Source of the DNA: Nitrospira sp. MA-1
Lineage (GTDB): Bacteria > Nitrospirota > Nitrospiria > Nitrospirales > UBA8639
NCBI GenBank assembly: GCA_032139905.1
Contig: JAQJDB010000001.1
Location: 1 to 64,000 of the forward strand
DNA: 64,000 nt
Direction of reading: 5' to 3'
Made by a program: the position numbers and the translations under genes. Shown one piece after another: positions 54,569-63,352 of this stretch; the first letter of the stretch is position 1, and each line of letters starts with the position of its first letter. Under the pieces are notes generated by a model. That model was not told the DNA's origin. It worked only from the letters and a program-made list of their open reading frames with translations, and ran no database searches.

Positions 54569-56602
54569 ATGGAGGACACCGCCATATTAAATACAGATAG
54601 GCCTGAAGATTCCTCATCTGATGGTGGAATTGTCCGGCCCAGGATTTCTCTGCCTCCAGAAGGAATGGAATCCATAGATCGCGACCCCTATTTCTCTGAC
54701 AAGGATGACCATGTTTCCTCAATAGCCAGACTGTTGAGAAATCTCGAGATTGAAGAGAAAAGAATTGAAGGTTTTGAGAAAATTTTCACTCCAATCTACG
54801 CCACCCAGTTATCGAAGCTGTTTCCCACTCTAGAGTGCAGAAACCTTTTCTGGCACGGTCTCAATCAAAGTCTCCCTTCTTTGAAGGAAGAGGTTCATCT
54901 TCCAGATTTCCTGATTCTGGAAGCAATCAGGACCTTTTACCCTAACGTCTACGAAGATATCGTTGAATATCCGTGGATATACCTCCCACCCTGGGGTGAG
55001 GAGGCATTTTTTTCTTTTCCCCATGAATTCACCACCAGAGATGACAGAACTTACCTCCTCATCAAAGAGCACATCGAAATGCTATGTGACAACGAGGAGA
55101 ACCCGGAGGTCCTGTGCCAACTTCTTCAAGTTTTATTCTTTGAAGTGAGAAAGGGATTTTTCAAAACGAATATTGGAGATGATGCCTCGGAGCGAGAGTA
55201 TCTCCGTCAGAAACGACTGAGTCATCCGGACATTTTCTGGAAATACTTCACTCTCAGTGTTCCGGCCAGGGAAACGCCAGAACAGGTTGTCGAATCCTTC
55301 ATTAATTCTTGCCGTCGGCTTGGCCAAGACGAGTGTGGAGAGGATGGTGATTCCCATCTTTCAAGTGGGAGGAATAGGAAACAGCTAAGTGAGTTATGGC
55401 AAAAGAGTCCTATGTTTATGCCAATAATGACCCGTGAAACTTCTGTCGTACTTATAGAATGCCTGTACAAGAATATGCATCTCTTCAGAAAAGAAGGAGC
55501 TGATATTTTTTATGACCCAGAATTCTTGGCCGCCATCCGCCTTCTGTTTGATCTTATAGACAACAAGTTGCACTCAGATGAAATGGAAGTTGTGCTGAGT
55601 GACCTCGTCCAACAAACTCCGTCCTTTGAGCTTGCCGTTCGAGTCGTGGATAACGTTCGAAGCAGAATGAGAGATTTATTCAACATCCCTAGGCAAGGCA
55701 ATTTTTATGCACTGAGCTCACAATTGGATGAGAGGCTCACCGCACATTTCATTGAAGGCAAGCGAAATATTTTCAATGAAGAAAAGAATTACGGATACAT
55801 ATTGGCGCAATGGGGCACTTACAAGCCGCAAAATAATCTGAAGGTAAATGATTATGTCTTTGAGCTCATCAAAGAAAATCCCACTGCCATAGGGAAAGTG
55901 CTCGGTGTGTACATGAACCACCATGGGGACAAAACCGGAATTCGGATTAGATGGGAGGACCTTGCCAGAATTTATGATGTACATACGCTGTACGAACTTG
56001 CAAGCCAATCCCTCGATTCTTCGTATTCTAACCGCGATGAAAGAACAGCCGTAGAACTATTTATGAGTCAGTTTGAAGCGCGTACCGAAGCTGCGGCACT
56101 TGAAATGACCCAGCAAGCAAATAAACAGAAGTTCATGCATGCCAGTAGCCAAGGGATTCAGTTGTTCAGGGGAGGCCAATACGAATTGGCATTGGAAGAA
56201 TTCAATCGGACTCTTGATATCACTGATTGGAACGATGAGGTTCATTTAATCCGATTTGTACAGTTGCAAAAATGGCATACCTTGCTCGAACTTGGACTGA
56301 AAAGTGAAGGGGATGTTCGAACACAATTTCATTCGGGTGCTCAGAGGATTGCTTCAAATGATGGCGAGATTCGAGATTTATTCAATGCGGCGTTCCCAAA
56401 AGGTGCCGCGCACGCACTTCAAGAACTGTACTGCTGTATTTTTTATTATCTCCAATGGGAGGCTGCGTCAGCCGTTGAAAAAAAATCAATAAAAAAAGAC
56501 TTTGATGCTCATTTCGGCCTCGCAACTGCCAAAAAAACTTTCGGGGGGACCGAGGAAATAACGAAACGTTGCAGTGAGCTATTGGTGCTGCTAAGACTAT
56601 GA
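54548..56602 (+). CDS. KAP-NTPase-like C-terminal protein without a P-loop, accessory
   Basis: This 684-residue protein lacks any Walker A or B motif. Two segments resemble the helical C-terminal part of KAP P-loop NTPases: LPDFLILEAIRTFYPNVYEDI and RLSHPDIFWKYFTLSVPARETPEQVVESF. In KAP proteins these follow the ATPase domain, which is missing, so the gene is either a truncated remnant or a stand-alone accessory. The C-terminus (ASSQGIQLFRGGQYELALEEFNRTLD) looks TPR-like. The start may be TTG at 54548 or ATG at 54569. It is bounded by the yugP-like gene and a decayed copy of that gene's 3' end. Function unknown; KAP proteins are often in mobile or defence regions. Confidence 0.55.
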   Translation: MVLSDDPMEDTAILNTDRPEDSSSDGGIVRPRISLPPEGMESIDRDPYFSDKDDHVSSIARLLRNLEIEEKRIEGFEKIFTPIYATQLSKLFPTLECRNLFWHGLNQSLPSLKEEVHLPDFLILEAIRTFYPNVYEDIVEYPWIYLPPWGEEAFFSFPHEFTTRDDRTYLLIKEHIEMLCDNEENPEVLCQLLQVLFFEVRKGFFKTNIGDDASEREYLRQKRLSHPDIFWKYFTLSVPARETPEQVVESFINSCRRLGQDECGEDGDSHLSSGRNRKQLSELWQKSPMFMPIMTRETSVVLIECLYKNMHLFRKEGADIFYDPEFLAAIRLLFDLIDNKLHSDEMEVVLSDLVQQTPSFELAVRVVDNVRSRMRDLFNIPRQGNFYALSSQLDERLTAHFIEGKRNIFNEEKNYGYILAQWGTYKPQNNLKVNDYVFELIKENPTAIGKVLGVYMNHHGDKTGIRIRWEDLARIYDVHTLYELASQSLDSSYSNRDERTAVELFMSQFEARTEAAALEMTQQANKQKFMHASSQGIQLFRGGQYELALEEFNRTLDITDWNDEVHLIRFVQLQKWHTLLELGLKSEGDVRTQFHSGAQRIASNDGEIRDLFNAAFPKGAAHALQELYCCIFYYLQWEAASAVEKKSIKKDFDAHFGLATAKKTFGGTEEITKRCSELLVLLRL

Positions 56603-56657
56603 AGAGTGAAAAGGTGCCGAACAAACTTACCAATCGGGGATCGTTCCAATTTCGAAC

Positions 56658-56837
56658 CCGTGGAATGAAATGCCAGCTTCCGGCGGGTCCTTTTCATCCT
56701 GGATGAAGGCGGCTCCCTGGCACCGCCGGATTTGCACGCCGCCAAACGTATCCTCACTGTCGCCGCCCTTACCTATGTCGCCTCCTCTCTCTTCAGCCTG
56801 GTGAGAATGTGTGGCGATGGATTCGATTGGTCCGGCG
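56658..56837 (+). pseudogene. decayed copy of the yugP-like gene's 3' end (copy 2)
   Basis: This aligns with 54067-54246 over about 180 bases (shared blocks GGAATG, GGATTTGCA, GCCAAACGTATCCT, CACCTATGTCGCCTCCTC-like). In frame it has a stop where the parent has Trp (GAA TGA AAT for GAA TGG AAT), and a one-base insertion near the end destroys the NMWRWIRL frame. It is not a gene but a leftover fragment. Confidence 0.88.
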
Positions 56838-57280
56838 TTCATTGAAAGCCCCTACCCCACACTTCGTAATATGTAACCTTGAATTGACCTTCTGGGTTAT
56901 CCTACCTTGACGTCCCAATCACCCTGGATCTCCTGACCATCAATCATTCAGTACCTGTCATGATTTAGACATTCTCAGATGTTTTGATACATCCTGATAC
57001 ACTGGGATACCTCGGTGTTGATGGGGGGGCAAACCGTTCTTTCCCTCAAGCTTCCTATTTCTTTCAATAAATCAATCAGTTGGCAGTATGGAAGTGGGGC
57101 AGTCCGAGGCGAGTGAGGAAATGGCATTAAGGTTGCTCTCTCATGAACCAAGAGCAGGAAGGGAACGACTCAAGAACAAGGAGAATGCCATCATGGACCT
57201 AACCCAATTGAGCATCGGAACTTTGCCAGCGTGTTGGGGAGCCCTCGCCTTTCATTGTTAAGAACAAAAGGAGGACGGTT
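56838..57280. other. intergenic stretch between yugP fragment and the 83-aa gene
   Basis: No gene is supported here. The Shine-Dalgarno AGGAGG just before 57281 belongs to the next gene. No repeat or RNA is recognised. Confidence 0.4.
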
Positions 57281-57532
57281 ATGGAACAAACCAATCGACC
57301 TTTAACGTATGATGAAAAAAAAGCTGCAGACGCCGCCTTCAAAGGATTCCCATGTGACCCTAAGTGGTCTGAGGCGGCTCGAAACGTCTATGACGGCCTT
57401 TCTTTGGCAATGGCGAATCAACGGAATGAAACCTTCCAAGAAGTTCGTCTTTTGGAGGTGGCGACCATTGCAAAGCAGGCAGTGCCCGAGTCCAATCAGA
57501 TGTCAGAAATGATTTGCAGGGAGCAACCGTAG
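57281..57532 (+). CDS. small conserved-looking protein, unknown
   Basis: This 83-residue protein starts behind AAAGGAGG. It reads EQTNRPLTYDEKKAADAAFKGFPCDPKWSEAARNVYDGL, a pattern I associate with small conserved hypotheticals in Nitrospira-like genomes, but no function is known. It ends 4 bases before a second decayed copy of the yugP-like 3' end. It may be a cargo gene of that locus. Confidence 0.6.
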   Translation: MEQTNRPLTYDEKKAADAAFKGFPCDPKWSEAARNVYDGLSLAMANQRNETFQEVRLLEVATIAKQAVPESNQMSEMICREQP

Positions 57533-57535
57533 CCT

Positions 57536-57726
57536 TCACGTTGCCGGTGGAATGGAATGCCCGTTTCCACTGAGCATTGCCGATTCTGGAGGAAGAGGAC
57601 GAGTTCGCACAGACGGATATGGAGGGCGCCAGACGTATTCTTAAAGCCGCAGCCTTGACCTATGTCGCCTCCACTCTCTTCAGCTTTTTGAATATGTGGC
57701 GATGGATTCGCCTAGTCAGGCGGTAA
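57536..57726 (+). pseudogene. decayed copy of the yugP-like gene's 3' end (copy 3)
   Basis: This aligns with the last 190 or so bases of the yugP-like gene and its following bases: CCGGTGGAATGGAATGC, TATGTCGCCTCC, CTCTTCAGC, AATATGTGGCG, ATTCGCCT.GTCAGGCG, then TAAA. A TGA replaces an Arg codon in the FRRALPIL stretch, and the centre is diverged (LEEEDEFAQTD for the parent's LREGGYLAPPD), so it is broken and probably from a diverged relative. Confidence 0.88.
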
Positions 57727-57943
57727 ACCTTCCTGAAAACATTCTGACAATACGATTTAATTGCCCCGAGCGAACCCTGCTGGAGGTCTCACTTTGTAGC
57801 TTTCGCATTCGGAAACGGGATGCCGTGGTCCTATGGCGCTACACGCCAGAAACTTTTTATTGAATCCTAGCCGTTTACCTCAGACTTGGCCCGCTTACCT
57901 ATCACTGACTTCTTTTGTATAAGGCCAACTGCGATGCTACCTC

Positions 57944-59860
57944 TCAATTTGCAGAAGAGGCGACCGCCTCTGCGCGTGAACAGATCGAACGTTCTACCGG
58001 CAAAACCCTCTTGATTTGTTCCAGATGTTCCAAAAGAGTTCTCGTAGCTTCACCCTGAGGGAGTCTGTAAGCAAGGTCTGCGAGTTGCTCCGCAATCCAA
58101 TCCGACCATTCATCCTCACACTCGAACGCTGCGCTGGCGAATAAGAGGATATGTAAGATTTTCAGGGCCTTCTCGGCAGACTGTGCATGCGGCGCTTTCG
58201 CTAGAGCGATGGACGAGATTGCCCGAGCCAAATCCGTATTCCGGTGTGCTGCAGCCACGAGACAGATATCGAACAGTCGATCTGGTTGTGTCTGCCCCTC
58301 CAACTGCTCAATTTTGAAGTCTGGCCCTGAACTCACCTCGCACGCACGCAGGAGGATTTTTGCGCCTAGGTCGAAGTATTGAGAGAAGTAGGCTAATCTT
58401 GACCAAATTGAAACAAAAGGGTCCTTGGCAAGCTCTTCGAGGACATAGGTGACGTCAGTTTCTGACAGACTGCGTCCTTTCAGTTCGGCTGGTCGCAGAT
58501 GTCCATCAAGTGGCCCTGGCATTGCCCAGCCTAGTGGGGAGCCTTTGATGGAAAGACTAGTCATAGCCTCGGAAATCTCCGCAGATCGTGGTATCGGGCA
58601 ACTAGTAGATTGGTGTCTATCCCTAAGCATCCCAAGCCTTCCTATGATTTCTTCTCGGAGAGAAGATCGCGACATTTCACCAGCTCGGTACATCGGTTCA
58701 TGGCGAAGATCGACCATCTGCGCATATGTTCCAGATATATTTCTATTGGAAAGAACCCAACCACGCAGAACTTCCAGGTTAATTTGTCTATTCAGGGTTG
58801 ATTGCATAAGTATTCCAGCATGCATCCATGCACACATACGCTTCCAAAATGGTTCACATAGGGCGCCGCCTTCTAGTAGGTTTATGCGGTCCAGCACAAG
58901 CTGCGAAAAGATGGGGAGCAGTTCATAACAATCAATGCCATCCTGACGAAGCAATTGTTCCTGTAGTAGGTTGGTCATAATCTCGTCCGCTAAGACCTTA
59001 AATCGTTCGTCATATTGACGATTTATCGCGATATCGAGTGTGCCAAGGAGCGCGAATGGATTACCGCTTAAATCGATTGTCCCTAGAGCGCTCCACATTT
59101 CGTCATCAGTAACGATGTCGGTCCAAGCAGCAGGCATAAGATCATCGCGCAATGCACCAAGCAGGCAAATCTCCAACCCTCTCCCAAGATTTCTGTTGAG
59201 CAATTGTTTCCTGTATGAAGGCAATATCTTGGTCAAGTACTCCTCGGGCAAAATGCCACGTGGATTGGGGCCGCAAAAATGCTCAAAATAGGCAAGGGAA
59301 TCTGGCACGATATCGTCGAGCTGTATTTTTCCTCTATCGAGAGCCGTTGTAATTCTCGTTCGGTGACCTGCAAATCCATTACTCATCGCTTCCAATAACT
59401 CTCCAGTTTCCGCATCAGTTACTTCGCGCTCCTCGGCTGCCCTTTGTAGTGCAGAAAAGTCCGGTGCCGTTGGACCAAGACAATCCAAGAGGTTATTGAG
59501 TGCCCGCATCCGGGTATCTCTATCAGGTGAAAGAATCACAAAGTCTCTGAGGTCAGCTAGTGTTTTTTGCTCTTTCTCAACCATCATCTTTAGAAGAAGA
59601 TTGTCCTTTTCGAAAACAACCAGGACTTCATTGCCATTGAGATTTTTCACCTTTTGATTCTCATGGTGAGCAAGTGTACGCCTAATGGCAGCAAGGAGTT
59701 CACCTTGACTTAGGGAAATTCCAGTGGAAAATGCCATGATTGACTGTGTCAATGGGCCATATTGAGATACGAAAGCTACGTCTCCTAGAACTTGCCTTTT
59801 TACTCGAGAGGGCAAGAGGTTGCAAAGGTAGCTAGCGATTAGGGTTTTGTCCATTCTCAT
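57944..59860 (-). CDS. large accessory protein of unknown function
   Basis: This 638-residue protein is mostly alpha-helical with no recognised domain, signal or membrane segment. Notable segments are LLEAMSNGFAGHRTRITTALDRG and ILPVERSICSRAEAV near the C-terminus. Its start overlaps the 3' end of the PIN-like gene (59832-62027) by 29 bases, so the two are co-translated and probably act together. It is possibly a partner of that protein in a conflict or defence module; this is inference from overlap only. Confidence 0.6.
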   Translation of the reverse strand: MRMDKTLIASYLCNLLPSRVKRQVLGDVAFVSQYGPLTQSIMAFSTGISLSQGELLAAIRRTLAHHENQKVKNLNGNEVLVVFEKDNLLLKMMVEKEQKTLADLRDFVILSPDRDTRMRALNNLLDCLGPTAPDFSALQRAAEEREVTDAETGELLEAMSNGFAGHRTRITTALDRGKIQLDDIVPDSLAYFEHFCGPNPRGILPEEYLTKILPSYRKQLLNRNLGRGLEICLLGALRDDLMPAAWTDIVTDDEMWSALGTIDLSGNPFALLGTLDIAINRQYDERFKVLADEIMTNLLQEQLLRQDGIDCYELLPIFSQLVLDRINLLEGGALCEPFWKRMCAWMHAGILMQSTLNRQINLEVLRGWVLSNRNISGTYAQMVDLRHEPMYRAGEMSRSSLREEIIGRLGMLRDRHQSTSCPIPRSAEISEAMTSLSIKGSPLGWAMPGPLDGHLRPAELKGRSLSETDVTYVLEELAKDPFVSIWSRLAYFSQYFDLGAKILLRACEVSSGPDFKIEQLEGQTQPDRLFDICLVAAAHRNTDLARAISSIALAKAPHAQSAEKALKILHILLFASAAFECEDEWSDWIAEQLADLAYRLPQGEATRTLLEHLEQIKRVLPVERSICSRAEAVASSAN

Positions 59861-62027
59861 TACAAAATTCCAAAATCAACTGTTCCATTTCGACTTTTAT
59901 TTGGTTAGCCAGATCGTCAATCAAGGTATTGTTGGCTGGCAACAACGGCTCTAACACGGCCTGCTCCATCCATTCCAAGAATGCCTCATATCGCTTGGGT
60001 TTGAGAGGTCCCATAGGACTGAACAGAGGAATGAGGTGCCTGACATAAACCTCACGATTTTGGACACTGTCTTCGTTGAAGTGAGCAGTTCGTTCCCAGT
60101 CAATTGGCGAAGGTGACACGTTTTCCCAAACCCAGTTCGTAAGAGTCACCGTCTGCTCGACTGGCATATTATCGTCTTGCCATAAACGGCGAATGGTGAG
60201 GATACAAACAAGACGCAACCTGGCGAGATAGGGTGTTTCTGTTGGATGTTGGATCATATCCAAGCTGCGAATGCGCATGAGGAGCTGTCGGATTACCCTT
60301 AGCTCGGGATTTTCGATCAATTGGTTGTCCTGATCAAATAATGCTGCGCGCAACAATCGCTCAAGCTCATCAGGATCTACTGGTATCAAAGCGAAACCCG
60401 CTTCTCGGAGCTGATGTAAGGACCTCTGTTTCTTCTTGTTGTCTATTAATCCGTGTGCTTCAAGATAGCTAATTAGATCTAGAGTGCAAGAAATTGGCAC
60501 ATTGCGTCCCTTTTTGTCTGTAAGAAGACCATGGCGATTTAGATAGCGGTCATCGATGCATACAATGTCGCACATTCCAGTGTCGGCAAGAAATCCTGAA
60601 AGAGATCCGATCATCTCATTATCGACATCATGTCGCGGAAGAAAAATGGCCTTACCATTATTTATGGCCTCGACTAGTGCGGACCGAATGTCGTCTATAT
60701 TGTTATTAAGTCGTTCACACTCTCTGTTTGCAGACATAAGGATAGACTGTTCTTCTCTCATGGATGGGAGGACCAGGAGATCTACACCGCAACGACACAC
60801 CGACTGCAGGAGTCCAGCTTGCTGTAGATATGTAATAGCGAGGTCATCGAGATATACGGGAGCGCTAAAAATGGAGGCAGCAGTCAGCGTGTCCACTTCC
60901 TGGCCTTTGTCGTGGGCAACTAGGTACTTTCTAGCCTGCATATACATTTCACTACTAAGTTTCCCTGTCTCAACCAGAAGGCGTCCTAAGTCGGTGGTCG
61001 ACAAAATTAATTTGTCGTACTCCTTTAAAGCAGCTTCTTTCTCAAGGAATGTGCGCAATTGATATATAGGGCGTGGATGAACCACGTGGCCATTGTTGAT
61101 GCGAGCAGCTTCCAGCATTTCAGCAAGATCGCGGCCGACCTCCTCAACAAGCCATGGCGGGGGTTCTATAGATAAAGTCAATGGTTTTAGCTGTTCTTTT
61201 TCTATGAGTTCACGAATCTCTTCGGCATTCTCAATGCGTGAAGGTTGGTGAAAACGCACACGGCGACGTTCGTTGAGAAGAGCAACCATGGTCTCAGGTG
61301 CCAGAACAATATGATCAAAAGCCGTGAGGACAATTCGGAGGAGGTCTAGGTATCCAAGCACCAATAGGGAAGTGATATCTAACCCCACAACCCAGGAGGG
61401 TTGAAGTGGAATGGTCTGTCGCGCCCCTGAAGCTATCGGGATGATCACACGGCGGCGGCCATCACCCTGCTCAGCATTCCGTCGAGGGAGGTCGATAAGT
61501 ATCCGTGAAAGCGGTATATGGAGCATGGCTGCTGCCGTATGCAAGGGCACTTCTCCTTTTAGCAAATTGCGTTCGATTAACCGTTCACGCTCGCGGTGTG
61601 CGGGCATCATCTCCTGAACAAGAGTTCGCATGTCCACTCGATGGACCGGACCACTGTCCGAAGACAAATCTGCTGCTCGAGACATCCATGTTGGATCTGC
61701 ATCCTGATCTCGCCCAAGTTGAATAACCAATGAATAGGCATTCATAAGAACATTTGGGTCATTCGGGGCCTTGCTTGCCGCAAGTTTGGCTAGCTCAATT
61801 GCTCGGTTAGCAGTTGTATCAGCTTCAGCAGCTATCGATGCAAGGCGAAGTAGTAGATCCGCATTGTATTGATCCCGCTTGCTCCATTCCCGATCGACGA
61901 TCGTTGGAAATCTCTCCCAGTTTCCCGACTGAATTGCTAAATTCATGTCCAGCAGAAGATCTGCCGAGTTGTTGCGAGCATTGAGAAGCTGGTCATTGAT
62001 TGCACGAGACTCTATTGTCTGCCCCAA
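59832..62027 (-). CDS. TPR/PIN-like protein, 3' part of an interrupted gene
   Basis: This 731-residue ORF has an N-terminal helical TPR-like part, then PIN-like segments: VVGLDITSLLVLGYLDLLRIVL (acidic motif I), APVYLDDLAITYLQQAGLL, and CDIVCIDDRYLNRHGLLTDKKGRNVPISCTLDLISYL. These resemble PIN RNase domains, which cut RNA with clustered acidic residues. The start is a TTG at 62027. Just upstream in the same frame is a TGA at 62040-62042, and beyond it the frame continues into the IS-interrupted upstream part (63353-64000), so this is probably the 3' part of a longer gene. It overlaps its partner at 57944 by 29 bases. It may have lost function. Confidence 0.6.
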   Translation of the reverse strand: MGQTIESRAINDQLLNARNNSADLLLDMNLAIQSGNWERFPTIVDREWSKRDQYNADLLLRLASIAAEADTTANRAIELAKLAASKAPNDPNVLMNAYSLVIQLGRDQDADPTWMSRAADLSSDSGPVHRVDMRTLVQEMMPAHRERERLIERNLLKGEVPLHTAAAMLHIPLSRILIDLPRRNAEQGDGRRRVIIPIASGARQTIPLQPSWVVGLDITSLLVLGYLDLLRIVLTAFDHIVLAPETMVALLNERRRVRFHQPSRIENAEEIRELIEKEQLKPLTLSIEPPPWLVEEVGRDLAEMLEAARINNGHVVHPRPIYQLRTFLEKEAALKEYDKLILSTTDLGRLLVETGKLSSEMYMQARKYLVAHDKGQEVDTLTAASIFSAPVYLDDLAITYLQQAGLLQSVCRCGVDLLVLPSMREEQSILMSANRECERLNNNIDDIRSALVEAINNGKAIFLPRHDVDNEMIGSLSGFLADTGMCDIVCIDDRYLNRHGLLTDKKGRNVPISCTLDLISYLEAHGLIDNKKKQRSLHQLREAGFALIPVDPDELERLLRAALFDQDNQLIENPELRVIRQLLMRIRSLDMIQHPTETPYLARLRLVCILTIRRLWQDDNMPVEQTVTLTNWVWENVSPSPIDWERTAHFNEDSVQNREVYVRHLIPLFSPMGPLKPKRYEAFLEWMEQAVLEPLLPANNTLIDDLANQIKVEMEQLILEFCNENGQNPNR

Positions 62028-62170
62028 GTAAAAATGTGCTCATGCCTTGGCCGATCTGAAATCATTGCCCCAATCCTCCACATCTGGATTTTCTTCGAAG
62101 AATGCCAGTGGTCTTCCCCCGAATTTACGGACACATCTAAAAAGCCTCATACTAGGCAAGGAGGTGTGTC

Positions 62171-62458
62171 ATGGAGCAACGGAGAAAGTACAGCCAAGAG
62201 TTTAAGCAGGAAGCCGTTCAACTGACCAAACAGGCCGGTGGGGCGATTACCCAAGTGGCGAAGGCTTTAGGCCTTAATGCGGCCATGTTGGGGCGGTGGT
62301 GTCGGGAGGCCGGACGGCGAGGGGCGAAAGCTTTTCCAGGCACTGGGATGCCTCACGATCAAGAGTTGGCTCGCCTCAAACGTGAATTGGCCCTGGTCAC
62401 TCGCGAGCGGGATTTTTTAAAAGAGGCGGCAGCGTTCTTCGCCAAGACCTCCCGATAA
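62171..62458 (+). CDS. IS3-family transposase OrfA
   Basis: This 95-residue protein is an IS3-type OrfA with a helix-turn-helix of the form FKQEAVQLTKQAGGAITQVAKALGLNAAMLGRWCREAG, followed by a leucine-zipper-like coil (ARLKRELALVTRERDFLKEAAAFF). It binds the IS ends. Its stop TAA at 62456-62458 is 8 bases before OrfB's ATG, and a slippery TTTAAAA lies in frame at 62416-62422. Confidence 0.94.
   Translation: MEQRRKYSQEFKQEAVQLTKQAGGAITQVAKALGLNAAMLGRWCREAGRRGAKAFPGTGMPHDQELARLKRELALVTRERDFLKEAAAFFAKTSR
62416..62422 (+). other. programmed -1 frameshift heptamer TTTAAAA
   Basis: The heptamer sits in the OrfA frame as T-TTA-AAA, matching the X-XXY-YYZ rule. The -1 frame runs open from here into OrfB with no stop before the ATG at 62467, so an OrfAB fusion transposase can be made. 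Confidence 0.75.
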
Positions 62459-62466
62459 GGGATGCC

Positions 62467-63336
62467 ATGATTCAACGTTGTCGCACCATGTTTCCTCTGC
62501 GTCTGATGTGTCGTCTCCTCCACGTCTCCCCGAGTGGGTTTTATGCCCGGCAGCGCCGCTCTCCGAGTCCCTGGGCTCAAGACTGTCAGCGCCTGACGGC
62601 CGCCATTCGCATCATCCATGCAGACAGTGATGGGGTCTATGGGAGCCCGAAGATCTGGCAGGTGTTACGCAGGCAAGGCGAGGGCTGTGGGAAACATCGT
62701 GTTGCCCGTTTAATGCAACGGGAGCGGTTGCGAGGGATTCCTGCTCCCACGCGTTGGAAACGGCGGAGATCTGGAGACCGACCGGCTGGAATCACGAATC
62801 AGTTGGCCCGGGATTTTTCAGCCCCAGGTCCGAATGCCAAATGGGTGACGGATATCACCTATATTCCCACGCAAGAAGGCTGGCTGTACTTGGCGGTGGT
62901 GCTCGATTTGTTCTCTCGGCAAGTGATTGGGTGGTCGATGCAGCCACAACTGGGACGGGACCTGGTCCTCCAAGCCGTGCTGATGGCCGTGTGGCAGCGG
63001 ACGAGTGCGGCCCCTGTCATCCTGCATTCCGACCGAGGCACCCAGTATACCTCACAGGAGTTTCAAGCCTTTCTCCAGGCTCATGGGATTGTCAGCAGTA
63101 TGAGTGGCGTGGGAAGTTGTTATGACAATGCCGTGGCAGAGAGTTTCTTTGGCCTCCTCAAACGAGAGCGAGTCCATCGGCGGCAGTACCAAACCCGGGC
63201 AGAGGCCCGCGCCGATATTTTTGACTACATTGAGCGGTTTTACAATCATCAGCGGAGCCACTCCTTTACTCAGGGACTGGCCCCGAAGAATTTTAGGGAG
63301 CAACACGATCCACAGTCTTCTTTAACCCGTCCGTGA
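62467..63336 (+). CDS. IS3-family transposase OrfB (DDE integrase core)
   Basis: This 289-residue catalytic subunit has the rve/DDE core: first Asp in WVTDITYIP, second Asp in ILHSDRGTQYTS, and Glu in NAVAESFFGLLKRE, preceded by an HTH_21-like segment (FYARQRRSPSPW...YGSPKIWQVLRRQGEGCGKHRVARLM). It is probably made as an OrfAB fusion by frameshifting. The gene appears intact, so the element could still be active. Confidence 0.96.
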   Translation: MIQRCRTMFPLRLMCRLLHVSPSGFYARQRRSPSPWAQDCQRLTAAIRIIHADSDGVYGSPKIWQVLRRQGEGCGKHRVARLMQRERLRGIPAPTRWKRRRSGDRPAGITNQLARDFSAPGPNAKWVTDITYIPTQEGWLYLAVVLDLFSRQVIGWSMQPQLGRDLVLQAVLMAVWQRTSAAPVILHSDRGTQYTSQEFQAFLQAHGIVSSMSGVGSCYDNAVAESFFGLLKRERVHRRQYQTRAEARADIFDYIERFYNHQRSHSFTQGLAPKNFREQHDPQSSLTRP

Positions 63337-63352
63337 AACTGGGGGAAGACCA

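Larger units (their letters stand above)
62109..63352 (+). mobile_element. complete IS3-family insertion sequence, 1244 bp
   Basis: The ends are near-perfect 24-bp terminal inverted repeats: left TGGTCTTCCCCC then GAATTTACGGAC; right, on the complement, TGGTCTTCCCCC then AGTTTCACGGAC. The flanks carry a 3-bp target duplication, CAG (62106-62108 and 63353-63355). It encodes OrfA and OrfB with a frameshift heptamer between them. It sits inside the TPR/PIN-like gene. Confidence 0.96.

Noticed and set aside
62040-62042. Selenocysteine readthrough of the in-frame TGA
   Set aside because: No SECIS-like hairpin is visible and the gene is already broken by an IS, so a nonsense change is simpler.
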